This document shows, piece after piece, positions 6,573 to 12,318 of a DNA stretch of 20,106 nt. The translations under genes and the position numbers were made by a program. Where the stretch lies: positions 1 through 20,106 of IMG/VR virus record IMGVR_UViG_3300031565_000491; one strand, written 5' to 3'. The DNA comes from a virus. The notes below the pieces were generated by a model, which was not told where the DNA came from, searched no databases, and saw only the letters and a list, made by a program, of their open reading frames with translations. Within the stretch, counting starts at the first letter, position 1, and every line of letters starts with the position of its first letter.

Positions 6573-7106
6573 ATGGATAACGTAACAGGCAGAACAACGA
6601 GAACTCCAGAAGCGATTAGGCGAGAGCTACTTCTTAAAGCACTTTCGCATGGCTTATATGGAAGCAGATTCAACATCGTGTTGATGAGCAGACGAGAGGG
6701 GCGTACAAGGGCAGTAAATTATCTGTTACAAGCAGATGTAAAGAAGCAAGCAGATGCAAAGAAACAAGCTAATAGCTTAATACAAATGGATTTTTCTGAG
6801 ATCGAAGCAAGAGCAATGGCACACTTTATAAGAAATAATACAAGTAAAAAAATTAGCATCCATGAAATGTATGGTATTAATATTAATGGGACGCACAGAC
6901 GTGTTTCTTGTACGAAAGAAAATAAACAAAATGTACCAAAACGATTAACAGTTAAAATAGAAAGAACTTCATTGGGCGGCGGTGGAAGTTTTAATAGTGC
7001 TGATTGTCCAAAATGTGGAAAGACAATAATCTTGAGTGGTTGTGAATTAAGGACAATGTACGTTATTTGTAATAAATGCCATTGCGTTTTTAACTTGGAG
7101 AAATGA
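6573..7106 (+). CDS. zinc-ribbon protein with a DNA polymerase A motif-A-like segment
   Basis: A 177-residue protein with two distinct parts. Residues 73-85 read DFSEIEARAMAHF, fitting the family A DNA polymerase motif A pattern (D-Y/F-S-x-I-E-x-R-x-x-A-H), followed by IHEMYG, reminiscent of the region after motif A. No motif B, motif C or exonuclease motif is present, so it cannot be a polymerase by itself. The C-terminus has a zinc ribbon: C145-P-K-C148 and C166-N-K-C169. Between residues 54 and 67 there is a repeated QAD-A/V-KKQA element. ATG 6573 follows GAGGATTAAA. It may be a remnant or domesticated piece of a second polymerase, or a chance look-alike. The upstream basic region (RRELLLKAL, SRREGRTRA) might bind nucleic acid. 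Confidence 0.75.
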   Translation: MDNVTGRTTRTPEAIRRELLLKALSHGLYGSRFNIVLMSRREGRTRAVNYLLQADVKKQADAKKQANSLIQMDFSEIEARAMAHFIRNNTSKKISIHEMYGININGTHRRVSCTKENKQNVPKRLTVKIERTSLGGGGSFNSADCPKCGKTIILSGCELRTMYVICNKCHCVFNLEK

Positions 7107-7107
7107 A

Positions 7108-7416
7108 ATGGGAATACCTAAAGATATAATTGATGAATATCTTTGTATTAGCGAATGGTCAATTTTATTAGGTTATCGTGGATCAATATCACATGGGATG
7201 TATGTGCCAAACAAAGACCCAAATTCGATAGACGACAAGGATGTAATTGGTATCTGTATAACACCAATGGATTATTATTATGGGCTTAAACAATTCGGAT
7301 CGAGAGGAACAAAAGAAATTAAAAGAGGAGAATGGGATATTGTTTTGTTTGAAATGACAAAAGCAATTCGGCTATTGGAAAAGGTAATCCAAATATACTT
7401 GCTATTCTTTGGTTAG
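7108..7416 (+). CDS. nucleotidyltransferase, N-terminal part (frameshifted)
   Basis: This is the N-terminal part of a DNA polymerase beta-fold nucleotidyltransferase, of the predicted-nucleotidyltransferase type (COG3541/RlaP-like). It carries the GS signature RGSISHG (24-30), followed by a D-D-K-D acidic pair (42-45) and VIGICITPMDYYYGL; D77 in EWDIVLFEM would be the third carboxylate. After LLEK the frame runs into an unrelated 12-residue tail (VIQIYLLFFG and TAG). The proper continuation, KGNPNILAILWLD, is in the next frame from 7380, so one base is missing in the A run at 7379-7382. Translation starts at ATG 7108, one base after the preceding stop. Either a pseudogene, a sequencing error or a -1 frameshift product. 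Confidence 0.8.
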   Translation: MGIPKDIIDEYLCISEWSILLGYRGSISHGMYVPNKDPNSIDDKDVIGICITPMDYYYGLKQFGSRGTKEIKRGEWDIVLFEMTKAIRLLEKVIQIYLLFFG

Positions 7417-7886
7417 ATAAAACACATTATATTGATATAACTGAAACAGGACAAATCCTGTTAGATAATCGAGATTTATTTGTAAGCAAATATGTTTATC
7501 ACAATTTTATAGGGTATGCACATGGGCAACTTCATAGAATGACGCATTTGGCCTGTAAAGGATATATGGGCAAGAAGCGAAAAGAATTAGTGGAAAAATA
7601 TGGCTATGATACTAAAAATGCGGCTCATTTGATAAGACTTTTACGAATGGGAATTGAATTTTTGAATGATGGCCAGCTTCAAGTAATACGTCAAGATGCA
7701 CAACAATTACTTGAGATTAAAAGAGGAGAATGGACGTTAGATAAAGTGAAAGCTGAAGCAGAAAGATTATTTATATCTGCTGAAACTGCATTTACTTTAT
7801 CAAAATTACCTAATAAACCAGACCATGATAAAATTAATAAATTATGTATTCAATTAGCAAATAGTTGGTTAAGAGAAATTAGATAA
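7380..7886 (+). CDS. nucleotidyltransferase, C-terminal part (frameshifted)
   Basis: The continuation of the preceding gene in the -1 frame, open from 7380 to TAA 7884-7886. Its order matches the family's C-terminal half: KGNPNILAILWLD, then DLFVSKYVYHNFIGYAHGQL, then KYGYDTKNAAHLIRLLRMGI, then LLEIKRGEWTLDKV. The whole protein would be about 259 residues, normal for the family. A separate start at ATG 7539 is possible but would yield only the helical C-terminus without the catalytic part and has no good ribosome binding site. The coding sequence shows no other damage, so the lesion is recent, programmed or technical. Confidence 0.75.
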   Translation, partial: KGNPNILAILWLDKTHYIDITETGQILLDNRDLFVSKYVYHNFIGYAHGQLHRMTHLACKGYMGKKRKELVEKYGYDTKNAAHLIRLLRMGIEFLNDGQLQVIRQDAQQLLEIKRGEWTLDKVKAEAERLFISAETAFTLSKLPNKPDHDKINKLCIQLANSWLREIR

Positions 7887-8243
7887 ATGAAAAAAGAAAT
7901 CCCAACATCTGTATTTTTATTATGTAAAAGTGGTGCACTCATAGTTGGCGGCTCTGCTGAATTTTTATTAGGGATGCGAAGCCATATCAACGATTATGAT
8001 TTAATTGTGCCACCAGAAAAATGGCATATAGTTAGCCTTTTAATTTCTCAGAATGCAAAAATTAATCATCACGGTGGATTTAAATTTAATGACGAAAAAG
8101 GAAATGTAATTGACATTTGGCCAAGCTCTATTGATGAATATTTAAGACATTGTAAGCCAAAACTCGGCAAACAAACATATATTGTCGATTATATTAATAG
8201 TAGGGCCTATACTTCGTATGTAATAGGAACAATATTGGATTAA
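7887..8243 (+). CDS. second, minimal nucleotidyltransferase-like protein
   Basis: It starts exactly at the previous stop (TAA then ATG 7887). The protein, 118 residues, shows the nucleotidyltransferase pattern: ALIVGGSAEFLLGMRSH (GGS at 21-23), NDYDLIV with D36 and D38, and VIDIWP with D76 as the likely third metal ligand. Such short proteins with a GG(S/A)...DxD...D layout are seen among stand-alone nucleotidyltransferases and tRNA/aminoglycoside-type relatives; the substrate is unknown. It is distinct from its upstream neighbour in sequence. A pair of adjacent nucleotidyltransferases in a phage could modify nucleotides, RNA or proteins. Confidence 0.7.
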   Translation: MKKEIPTSVFLLCKSGALIVGGSAEFLLGMRSHINDYDLIVPPEKWHIVSLLISQNAKINHHGGFKFNDEKGNVIDIWPSSIDEYLRHCKPKLGKQTYIVDYINSRAYTSYVIGTILD

Positions 8244-8249
8244 ATAAAT

Positions 8250-8417
8250 ATGGAAGCATATTGGATTAAAGAACAAAATAGATTATTGAAAATGCACTAT
8301 GATGCATTTCTGAATCAAATGGAATTTTGGTTTGCTAATATCGTAATAAGATTAAATGAATACCAAAAGCATATTGATTCTATTAGAGCAAATAGAAGAA
8401 CATTATTATTTTATTAA
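8250..8417 (+). CDS. small helical hypothetical protein, 55 residues
   Basis: A short open frame from ATG 8250 to TAA 8415-8417, in the 180-base gap between the nucleotidyltransferase and J-domain genes. The protein (MEAYWIKEQNRLLKMHYDAF start) is predicted by pattern to be entirely helical, with aromatic residues at one face (WFANIVIRLNEYQKHI) and a basic tail (RANRRTLLFY). There is no convincing ribosome binding site; the start lies six bases after the upstream stop, so reinitiation is likely. No family recognised. Confidence 0.6.
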   Translation: MEAYWIKEQNRLLKMHYDAFLNQMEFWFANIVIRLNEYQKHIDSIRANRRTLLFY

Positions 8418-8426
8418 ATGGTATAA

Positions 8427-8777
8427 ATGACAAGACAACTTAATAAAATGTCGTTGAGTGAAGCTTTTTGTATTTTTGATCTCACATCAGGATGTAGTAT
8501 CACCAAAGAAATTATCATGAAAAAGTTTCATGAATTGGCTTTAATACATCATCCAGACAAAGGCGGAGACGCGAGGCGATTGTCGAAAATAGTTGAAGCT
8601 AAAGAAGTATTAATGCGTGAGTTTGATTCTATTGTAACTAAAACGATAGATGCTGATGGAAAACCAGTGAAATCAGTGGGTGCAACATTTATAGATTTTC
8701 TAAAGGTTGCAGACACTAAAAATATAGCAAATCCATTTACAGTATATCAAAAAGGAAAGTCGAGGAGAAAAGAATGA
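8427..8777 (+). CDS. J-domain (DnaJ-like) protein
   Basis: This 116-residue protein carries a J domain. Helix II and the loop are plain: EIIMKKFHELALIHHPDKGG, with the HPD tripeptide at 42-44, followed by helix III (LSKIVEAKEVLMREFDSI). The HPD motif is what stimulates the ATPase of Hsp70/DnaK. No Gly/Phe-rich region, zinc-finger domain or full substrate-binding domain follows, only a short tail (DADGKPVKSVGATFIDFLKV), so it is a stand-alone J protein. Phage-encoded J proteins could recruit host DnaK to replication or assembly complexes, as known for viral J domains; here that is inference. Its stop overlaps the next gene's start (ATGA). Confidence 0.85.
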   Translation: MTRQLNKMSLSEAFCIFDLTSGCSITKEIIMKKFHELALIHHPDKGGDARRLSKIVEAKEVLMREFDSIVTKTIDADGKPVKSVGATFIDFLKVADTKNIANPFTVYQKGKSRRKE

Positions 8778-9007
8778 AAAATCAAAGCCGAACAAGTCTT
8801 GATGGAAGTAAAGTAGCTGAGACTAAAATCAGTAAGAAAGTCCATAGCAGAAACATTAGACAAAAGAGAATTTTATTAGCGTCTTCGTCAACACCAGGAT
8901 TTAACAAAAAGTATTGCCCTGAATGTGGATTTCGTACTCGTGGATCAAAACACACAGAAGGAACGCATCATAATGGTTCAGCAGTTCCTTGCCATAGGGG
9001 CAGGTAA
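8774..9007 (+). CDS. small basic zinc-ribbon-like protein, 77 residues
   Basis: The start overlaps the J-domain stop by four bases, with GAGGAGAAAAG upstream. The N-terminal 45 residues are strongly basic (RNIRQKRILLASSSTPGF), followed by KKYCPECGFRTRG and a His-rich end (HTEGTHHNGSAVPCHRGR), so CxxC plus later His/Cys could bind zinc. A basic arm with a zinc module suggests nucleic-acid binding. No family recognised. Overlaps the next gene by one base (TAATG). Confidence 0.7.
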   Translation: MKNQSRTSLDGSKVAETKISKKVHSRNIRQKRILLASSSTPGFNKKYCPECGFRTRGSKHTEGTHHNGSAVPCHRGR

Positions 9008-9195
9008 TGTCAATAACTAAATGGTATGAAATTATCTGTAATTCCTGTGGCTGTGCTAACCATTATCTTGGGAGCATTAAATCTGCTGAAGTTCAATATA
9101 TAGATGGTGGTGGAATGGTAAAAAATAAGAAGCATTATTGTAGTAAAGACTGTTATAAGGATAATAATGAACAAATCCCAAAATCAGAAAATTAG
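9007..9195 (+). CDS. small zinc-finger-like protein, 62 residues
   Basis: Begins with ATG overlapping the previous TAA (TAATG). Cysteines form two pairs: C11-N-S-C14 (ICNSCGCANHY) and C45-S-K-D-C49 (KKHYCSKDCYKD), with His residues next to both. This is the spacing of the tiny treble-clef or ribbon proteins common in phage accessory regions. Function unknown. Its last 29 bases overlap the start of the next gene. Confidence 0.7.
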   Translation: MSITKWYEIICNSCGCANHYLGSIKSAEVQYIDGGGMVKNKKHYCSKDCYKDNNEQIPKSEN

Positions 9196-9487
9196 AGATT
9201 TAGCTGAACAAGCAAATCGCCATGTTGCTAAAGATGGTAGTTACATTTGTTGTTTAGGCACTGTTAAAAAATGCCTCGATACAATTATCGATCTTTTATC
9301 GTGTGTGATTTATGATGAAGCCAATGCTAATAAAGTCATCGAATTATTAGAAGAGTATAAACGCACTTGCATGGACTTTGCAACAGGATCCCACCACAAA
9401 GGAAATAGGGCTAACACTAAATATTGGGAAGAAAAGGCAAAGTGTATCAGCAAAATTTTAATAGAATTAGCATCACGAAATGAATGA
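9167..9487 (+). CDS. helical hypothetical protein, 106 residues
   Basis: ATG 9167 lies inside the 3' end of the upstream gene, with AAGGATAATA just before it as a reasonable ribosome binding site. The protein is predicted helical (KIRDLAEQANRHVAKDG, then VKKCLDTIIDLLSCVIYDEA, then ANKVIELLEEYKRTCMDF) with six Cys residues, not in a clear metal site. I recognise no family. Its stop overlaps the next start by several bases. Confidence 0.7.
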   Translation: MNKSQNQKIRDLAEQANRHVAKDGSYICCLGTVKKCLDTIIDLLSCVIYDEANANKVIELLEEYKRTCMDFATGSHHKGNRANTKYWEEKAKCISKILIELASRNE

Positions 9488-9614
9488 ATGTAAGAGTTTA
9501 AAGAAATTTATACGGCCAAATTTATACTATCCAATAAAAGACTCTGAATTGTTAGAAGTGCAATATCTTAGTAGAAAAATGACCCCCACAAGAATTTATT
9601 ACAACAGCATGTAA
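9480..9614 (+). CDS. N-terminal part of a frameshifted protein
   Basis: A short frame from ATG 9480 to TAA 9612-9614. The first 36 residues (MNECKSLKKFIRPNLYYPIK and on to SRKMTP) look like a genuine N-terminus, whereas the last part after the CCCCC run (9583-9587) is an out-of-frame tail. Reading one base further on, the open frame continues as PQEFITTACNIIDNQNEIIE and on to 10170. I therefore treat this as the first exon-like piece of one ~229-residue gene interrupted by an extra C. It overlaps the previous gene's end, with no clear ribosome binding site. Confidence 0.55.
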   Translation: MNECKSLKKFIRPNLYYPIKDSELLEVQYLSRKMTPTRIYYNSM

Positions 9615-10170
9615 TATAATTGATAATCAAAACGAGATTATTGAGGCAGTTAATACTGAAAATAATGCACTTAGACGGCCTGCTGAAGTTAATGGCTTCA
9701 ATAGTAATGGTTTATTAGCAGTTGGGCAAAAGCTTATTGATAATGACTTAGAAATTGAGCGTATTAATACAGAGAATGCAAAAATAAAGAAGTGCCCTAA
9801 ATGTGGCGGATCTGAAATAGAGATTTTCGTTGACAAAGTTAATTTTGGTTGTGGTGATATATACGCACCTGTTCATAAATGCGAATGTGGATTCAAATGG
9901 ACTGACGATATTGCAGCGGAAGTTTATCAAAAGAATAAAGAATTAATCGACGCGGCAAGTTGCAGCATTTCAAAAGATAGTGTCGAATGGCTTAAGATTT
10001 ATTTCAAACTTTATAATACTGGCGATGTTGGCAGAATCTTACATCCTGCCATGAAACAATTTAGAGCAGAATTGCAAGCAGATGAAAAACTCGACAATCC
10101 AGTATTGCAAGATCTAAATATATGTTCATGGTGCATTAAGAAAGCATTAGAATGTTCGAGTCTTAAATGA
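9583..10170 (+). CDS. C-terminal part of the frameshifted gene, with zinc ribbon
   Basis: This 588-base stretch is open in one frame and lacks an ATG near its 5' end, so ordinary gene finders may miss it. The protein has a polar helical part (NIIDNQNEIIEAVNTENNAL and on), then KKCPKCGGSEIEI and HKCECGFKWTDD, two Cys pairs forming a zinc ribbon that resembles the layout of Lar-type restriction-alleviation proteins; that link is weak. A helical C-terminus follows (WLKIYFKLYNTGDVGRILHP, then AELQADEK, ICSWCIKKALEC). Joined to 9480-9614 by removing one C it gives a ~229-residue protein. The stop overlaps the next start (ATGA at 10167-10170). Confidence 0.7.
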   Translation, partial: PPQEFITTACNIIDNQNEIIEAVNTENNALRRPAEVNGFNSNGLLAVGQKLIDNDLEIERINTENAKIKKCPKCGGSEIEIFVDKVNFGCGDIYAPVHKCECGFKWTDDIAAEVYQKNKELIDAASCSISKDSVEWLKIYFKLYNTGDVGRILHPAMKQFRAELQADEKLDNPVLQDLNICSWCIKKALECSSLK

Positions 10171-10484
10171 GAAACTGCATAGACTGCACTATAAAATTAA
10201 CAGAAGAAAATAGAAGTGCCCATCAACCAGACATCAGGTGCACTAAATGTTTCGCTGCATTTTCAGATGGTGTTGGAGATGTACTTAAAAAGATGATAAA
10301 AGAAAAGGATCATGTAGCCATGGATACATTTAATTTTGAAAGCAAACTTACGATAAGCGTTAAAGCTGCGACAAAAATGGAAGCATTCAAAAAGTTTATG
10401 ATTTTTGTAATGGCCTTAAAGAAAGAGTATTCTGATGATAATTTTGTTATAGGTGTAAGGCTTCCATTAATAAGTAAGGTATAA
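10167..10484 (+). CDS. zinc-binding-type hypothetical protein, 105 residues
   Basis: Starts with ATG overlapping the upstream TGA. Two Cys pairs, C4-x-x-C7 (NCIDC) and C25-T-K-C28 (RCTKC), are separated by about 18 residues, a compact zinc-ribbon spacing. The rest is alternating helix and strand (FESKLTISVKAATKMEAFKK, then MIFVMALKKEYSDDNFVIGV), similar to a ferredoxin-like half-domain. No family recognised. Lies in a run of Cys-pair proteins, in the same direction. Confidence 0.7.
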   Translation: MRNCIDCTIKLTEENRSAHQPDIRCTKCFAAFSDGVGDVLKKMIKEKDHVAMDTFNFESKLTISVKAATKMEAFKKFMIFVMALKKEYSDDNFVIGVRLPLISKV

Positions 10485-10490
10485 ATAATT

Positions 10491-10799
10491 ATGAAAACAA
10501 AAGTAGTCAACGTACATAAAGAACAATACGACATTTGTATTATGCGTCCAAGTATTTATGGAAATCCATTTATAACTGGACGAGACGGGACACAGGAAGA
10601 AGTCGTCGAAAAGTTTCGCAAATATTTCTATATACGAATCCATAACGACATGATATTTCTAACAGCAGTCGGAGAGTTACGCGGCAAGAGACTTGGATGC
10701 TGTCACGACTCCAAACCATGTCACGGCGACGTATATGTTGAGTTTTTTGAACGAGAACGAATCGTAAATAATCTTAAAAATTTAAGAAAGAGAACATAG
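10491..10799 (+). CDS. DUF4326 family protein
   Basis: This 102-residue protein matches DUF4326 by its ordered signatures: VVNVHKEQYDICIMRPSIYG then NPF at the N-terminus, GTQEEVVEKFRKYFY in the middle, and ELRGKRLGCCHDSKPCHGDV near the C-terminus, where the Cys and His residues are conserved. DUF4326 proteins are widespread in phages and some bacteria, and their function is not established. The conserved Cys/His cluster suggests metal binding or a reactive site. ATG 10491 has no strong ribosome binding site, only an A/T-rich leader (AAATAATT), and it ends two bases before the next gene's start. Confidence 0.85.
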   Translation: MKTKVVNVHKEQYDICIMRPSIYGNPFITGRDGTQEEVVEKFRKYFYIRIHNDMIFLTAVGELRGKRLGCCHDSKPCHGDVYVEFFERERIVNNLKNLRKRT

Positions 10800-10800
10800 C

Positions 10801-10923
10801 ATGGAATTTCTAAACTTAATACGAGCGTTGGCCGGAACAGGCTGCAATATTGTCATTCTATACATTTTGATTTTATTGTGTAAGAAGATGAAAAAGTGGA
10901 CTGATAAAAATGAAAATAAATAA
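10801..10923 (+). CDS. small single-span membrane protein, 40 residues
   Basis: A short frame from ATG 10801 to TAA 10921-10923, directly after the DUF4326 gene. The protein has one hydrophobic segment (CNIVILYILILLC, residues 15-27) followed by a basic cluster (KKMKKWTDKNENK), the positive-inside arrangement of a small inner-membrane protein. AGAGAAC upstream is a weak ribosome binding site. The last codons lie in the left copy of a 20-bp direct repeat that recurs at 11105. Function unknown. Confidence 0.6.
   Translation: MEFLNLIRALAGTGCNIVILYILILLCKKMKKWTDKNENK
10890..10909 (+). repeat. direct repeat, left copy
   Basis: GAAAAAGTGGACTGATAAAA, 19 of 20 bases identical to 11105-11124 (C against A at the twelfth base). 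Here it lies in the 3' end of the 40-residue gene. The two copies bracket the structured element at 10923-11076, as a duplication made on insertion might; similarity continues more loosely as A/T-rich ATAAATA strings. Confidence 0.75.
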
Positions 10924-11076
10924 TATTTGAAATGCTGACAGTAGCGTGTGAACGTAAAGACCAGCAGCGGTCTTGGTTGAGTTCCCATATTGAATCGCTG
11001 ACTGAAATTCGATATATGAATAGGCTCAGTAAAGTATCATGCAAGTTAAAATCTTGCCTGTTGGTATTTCAGATGT
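10923..11076 (+). ncRNA. candidate structured RNA with a long closing stem
   Basis: This 154-base stretch has no gene but strong pairing potential. The ends, 10923-10940 and 11059-11076, can form 18 consecutive pairs, five of them G-U, which fits RNA better than DNA symmetry. Inside are four hairpins: GCGT-GTGA-ACGT (10944-10955, a GNRA loop), AAGACC-GGTCTT (10957-10974), a bulged arm from 10979 to 11027 built from GAG/CTC, CC/GG, CATAT/ATATG and GAAT/ATTC, and GCAAG-TTAAAAT-CTTGC (11041-11057). The last has a T-arm-like 5-bp stem and 7-base loop but lacks the conserved C. The whole is a closed multi-branch structure. I recognise no known RNA family. It lies between two genes on the same strand, flanked by 20-bp direct repeats. 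Confidence 0.6.
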
Positions 11077-11104
11077 ATATTAACTAAAATTTGAGTAGAC
11101 AAAC

Positions 11105-11124
11105 GAAAAAGTGGAATGATAAAA
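11105..11124 (+). repeat. direct repeat, right copy
   Basis: GAAAAAGTGGAATGATAAAA, matching 10890-10909 with one difference. This copy is noncoding and lies about 30 bases before the next ribosome binding site (AGAGGAGAAG). A 195-base interval holding the structured element separates the copies. Confidence 0.75.
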
Positions 11125-11152
11125 TAAATCATAAATAAACAGAGGAGAAGAG

Positions 11153-11344
11153 ATGGATGATATTGTAAAGAATGCTGTTACATGTAGAATTTGCCAAAGC
11201 CCTGCAGATTTGCATAACGGAAATATCTATATATGCCAAAGTAATCCAAATCATATTGGCGATACTATGATTAGTATGTTTACTGATATGACTTATAATC
11301 CTGTTCAAGTACAACATGAAAAAGAAAAAACAAAAACCAGTTAA
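11153..11344 (+). CDS. small zinc-ribbon-like protein, 63 residues
   Basis: ATG 11153 follows AGAGGAGAAGAG, a strong ribosome binding site. The protein has C11-R-I-C14 (VTCRICQSPADLHNG) and then YICQSNPNHIGD, so CxxC with a later Cys and His, a common small zinc-binding pattern. A lysine-rich tail follows (EKEKTKTS). First gene after the structured RNA element. Its last 29 bases overlap the next gene. No family recognised. Confidence 0.7.
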   Translation: MDDIVKNAVTCRICQSPADLHNGNIYICQSNPNHIGDTMISMFTDMTYNPVQVQHEKEKTKTS

Positions 11345-11705
11345 GAAAACTAATAAATTAAAACGTATTTATATAGATATTTATGATTTTGATTTATTCT
11401 ATTTGGTATCAGATTGGGCGAAGTGCGTAGAAATTCTAAAGAATAAATTTAATCAACATGATCTAAGTGATGAACAAAATGGAACAGGATTCGCTATACC
11501 AGTAATAAGAGCAGATTTGGGCGGGGCATACTTTATTTGGATTGACGAAAGAATATGTAACAAAGTAAAGATACACGAATGTTTCCATGCTACAAAATAT
11601 ATCTTAAATGACTATTGCGGCTTAGAGTTAACAGATTCTTCTGAAGAAGCATACGCATATTTACTTACTTATATTTGTGGAAAAGTAATGGGGTTAAATA
11701 ATTAA
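11316..11705 (+). CDS. HExxH-type putative metalloprotease-like protein
   Basis: This 129-residue protein carries KIHECFHATKYIL, an HExxH zinc-binding motif (H87, E88, H91), followed by an acidic helix (LTDSSEEAYAYLLTYICGKV) where E110 or E111 could be the third ligand. That arrangement is typical of small zincin-like phage proteins. The N-terminus is a lysine-rich arm (MKKKKQKPVKKTNKLKRIYI) with no signal sequence, so it is probably cytoplasmic. It starts inside the upstream gene with only a weak ribosome binding site and depends on coupled translation. Substrate unknown. Confidence 0.75.
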   Translation: MKKKKQKPVKKTNKLKRIYIDIYDFDLFYLVSDWAKCVEILKNKFNQHDLSDEQNGTGFAIPVIRADLGGAYFIWIDERICNKVKIHECFHATKYILNDYCGLELTDSSEEAYAYLLTYICGKVMGLNN

Positions 11706-11706
11706 A

Positions 11707-11910
11707 ATGATAAATAAATCGAGAAATAATTTTGATTCGTTTAGTTGGATTGAACAGCGAAGGTTAAAATGGATGAAAAGAAATGCCAAAAGTTGCCATT
11801 ATTGCAATAAAATAATCCATTGGTGGCAGCGTTCAATTGGTCTATGCGATTCATTAGATTACATTCGCATTCATCGGAAATGTCTTAAACAGTCAAAACT
11901 ATGCCCGTGA
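11707..11910 (+). CDS. small Cys/His basic protein, 67 residues
   Basis: Starts one base after the preceding stop (TAAAATG). The protein is strongly basic (FSWIEQRRLKWMKRNAKS) and has C30-H-Y-C33 (SCHYCNKIIHWWQRSIG) with LDYIRIHRKCLKQSK downstream, a CxxC followed by HxxxC, like a treble-clef or HNH-type zinc core without the catalytic histidines being clear. It may bind nucleic acid. About 80 noncoding bases follow, with an A/T-rich sequence and a ribosome binding site (GAGGGGAATAAA) for the next gene. Confidence 0.65.
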   Translation: MINKSRNNFDSFSWIEQRRLKWMKRNAKSCHYCNKIIHWWQRSIGLCDSLDYIRIHRKCLKQSKLCP

Positions 11911-11991
11911 AACAACATCACAAAAGAGTTTTCAAATTAAAATGGAATGCAAGATTAAAGCAAAGCGAATTATAATTTTGAGGGGAATAAA

Positions 11992-12318
11992 ATGAAAGAT
12001 TCAAGTTGGTGTAAACAATGCGGAGAGTTTAAATATTCAACTGGACACAAATGTCCACCAGTATGGGAAACAAATATTCCAGATTACGATGGCGAAGATG
12101 ACTGGATTAAAGTATATGCCAGAACTCCAGAAGTTGCAGCTATAAAAAGAGCAGAGAAGTATGATGAAGATGATTATGATTTAGTGAATGGATGTTGTAT
12201 AACTGTAGTAGTTCGTGTTGATGAAAATCAGACATTAGAATTTAATTGTGCAGGTGAAACTGCTATAGAATATTCTGCTAAATTGATTCCTAAAACGGGG
12301 AATGGCGATGGACATTAA
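11992..12318 (+). CDS. phage-type zinc-binding hypothetical protein, 108 residues
   Basis: ATG 11992 follows GAGGGGAATAAA. The N-terminus has CKQCGEFKYSTGHKCPPVWE, that is CxxC and HxC, an arrangement I associate with a recurring family of uncharacterised phage proteins. It continues with DDWIKVYARTPEVAAIKRAE, an acidic stretch and strands ending in the C-terminus. Function unknown. The next gene starts inside the last 17 bases. Confidence 0.75.
   Translation: MKDSSWCKQCGEFKYSTGHKCPPVWETNIPDYDGEDDWIKVYARTPEVAAIKRAEKYDEDDYDLVNGCCITVVVRVDENQTLEFNCAGETAIEYSAKLIPKTGNGDGH

Noticed and set aside
10961-11064. tRNA-like fold: CCAGCAG could pair with CTGTTGG, with a T-arm-like hairpin at 11041-11057
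   Set aside because: The T loop lacks its conserved C, no D arm or 7-base anticodon loop can be drawn, and 104 bases is too long. The 18-bp stem outcompetes this fold.
11941-11994. 17-codon frame MECKIKAKRIIILRGIK before the gene at 11992
   Set aside because: There is no ribosome binding site before it, and it spans the ribosome site of the next gene. Probably chance.
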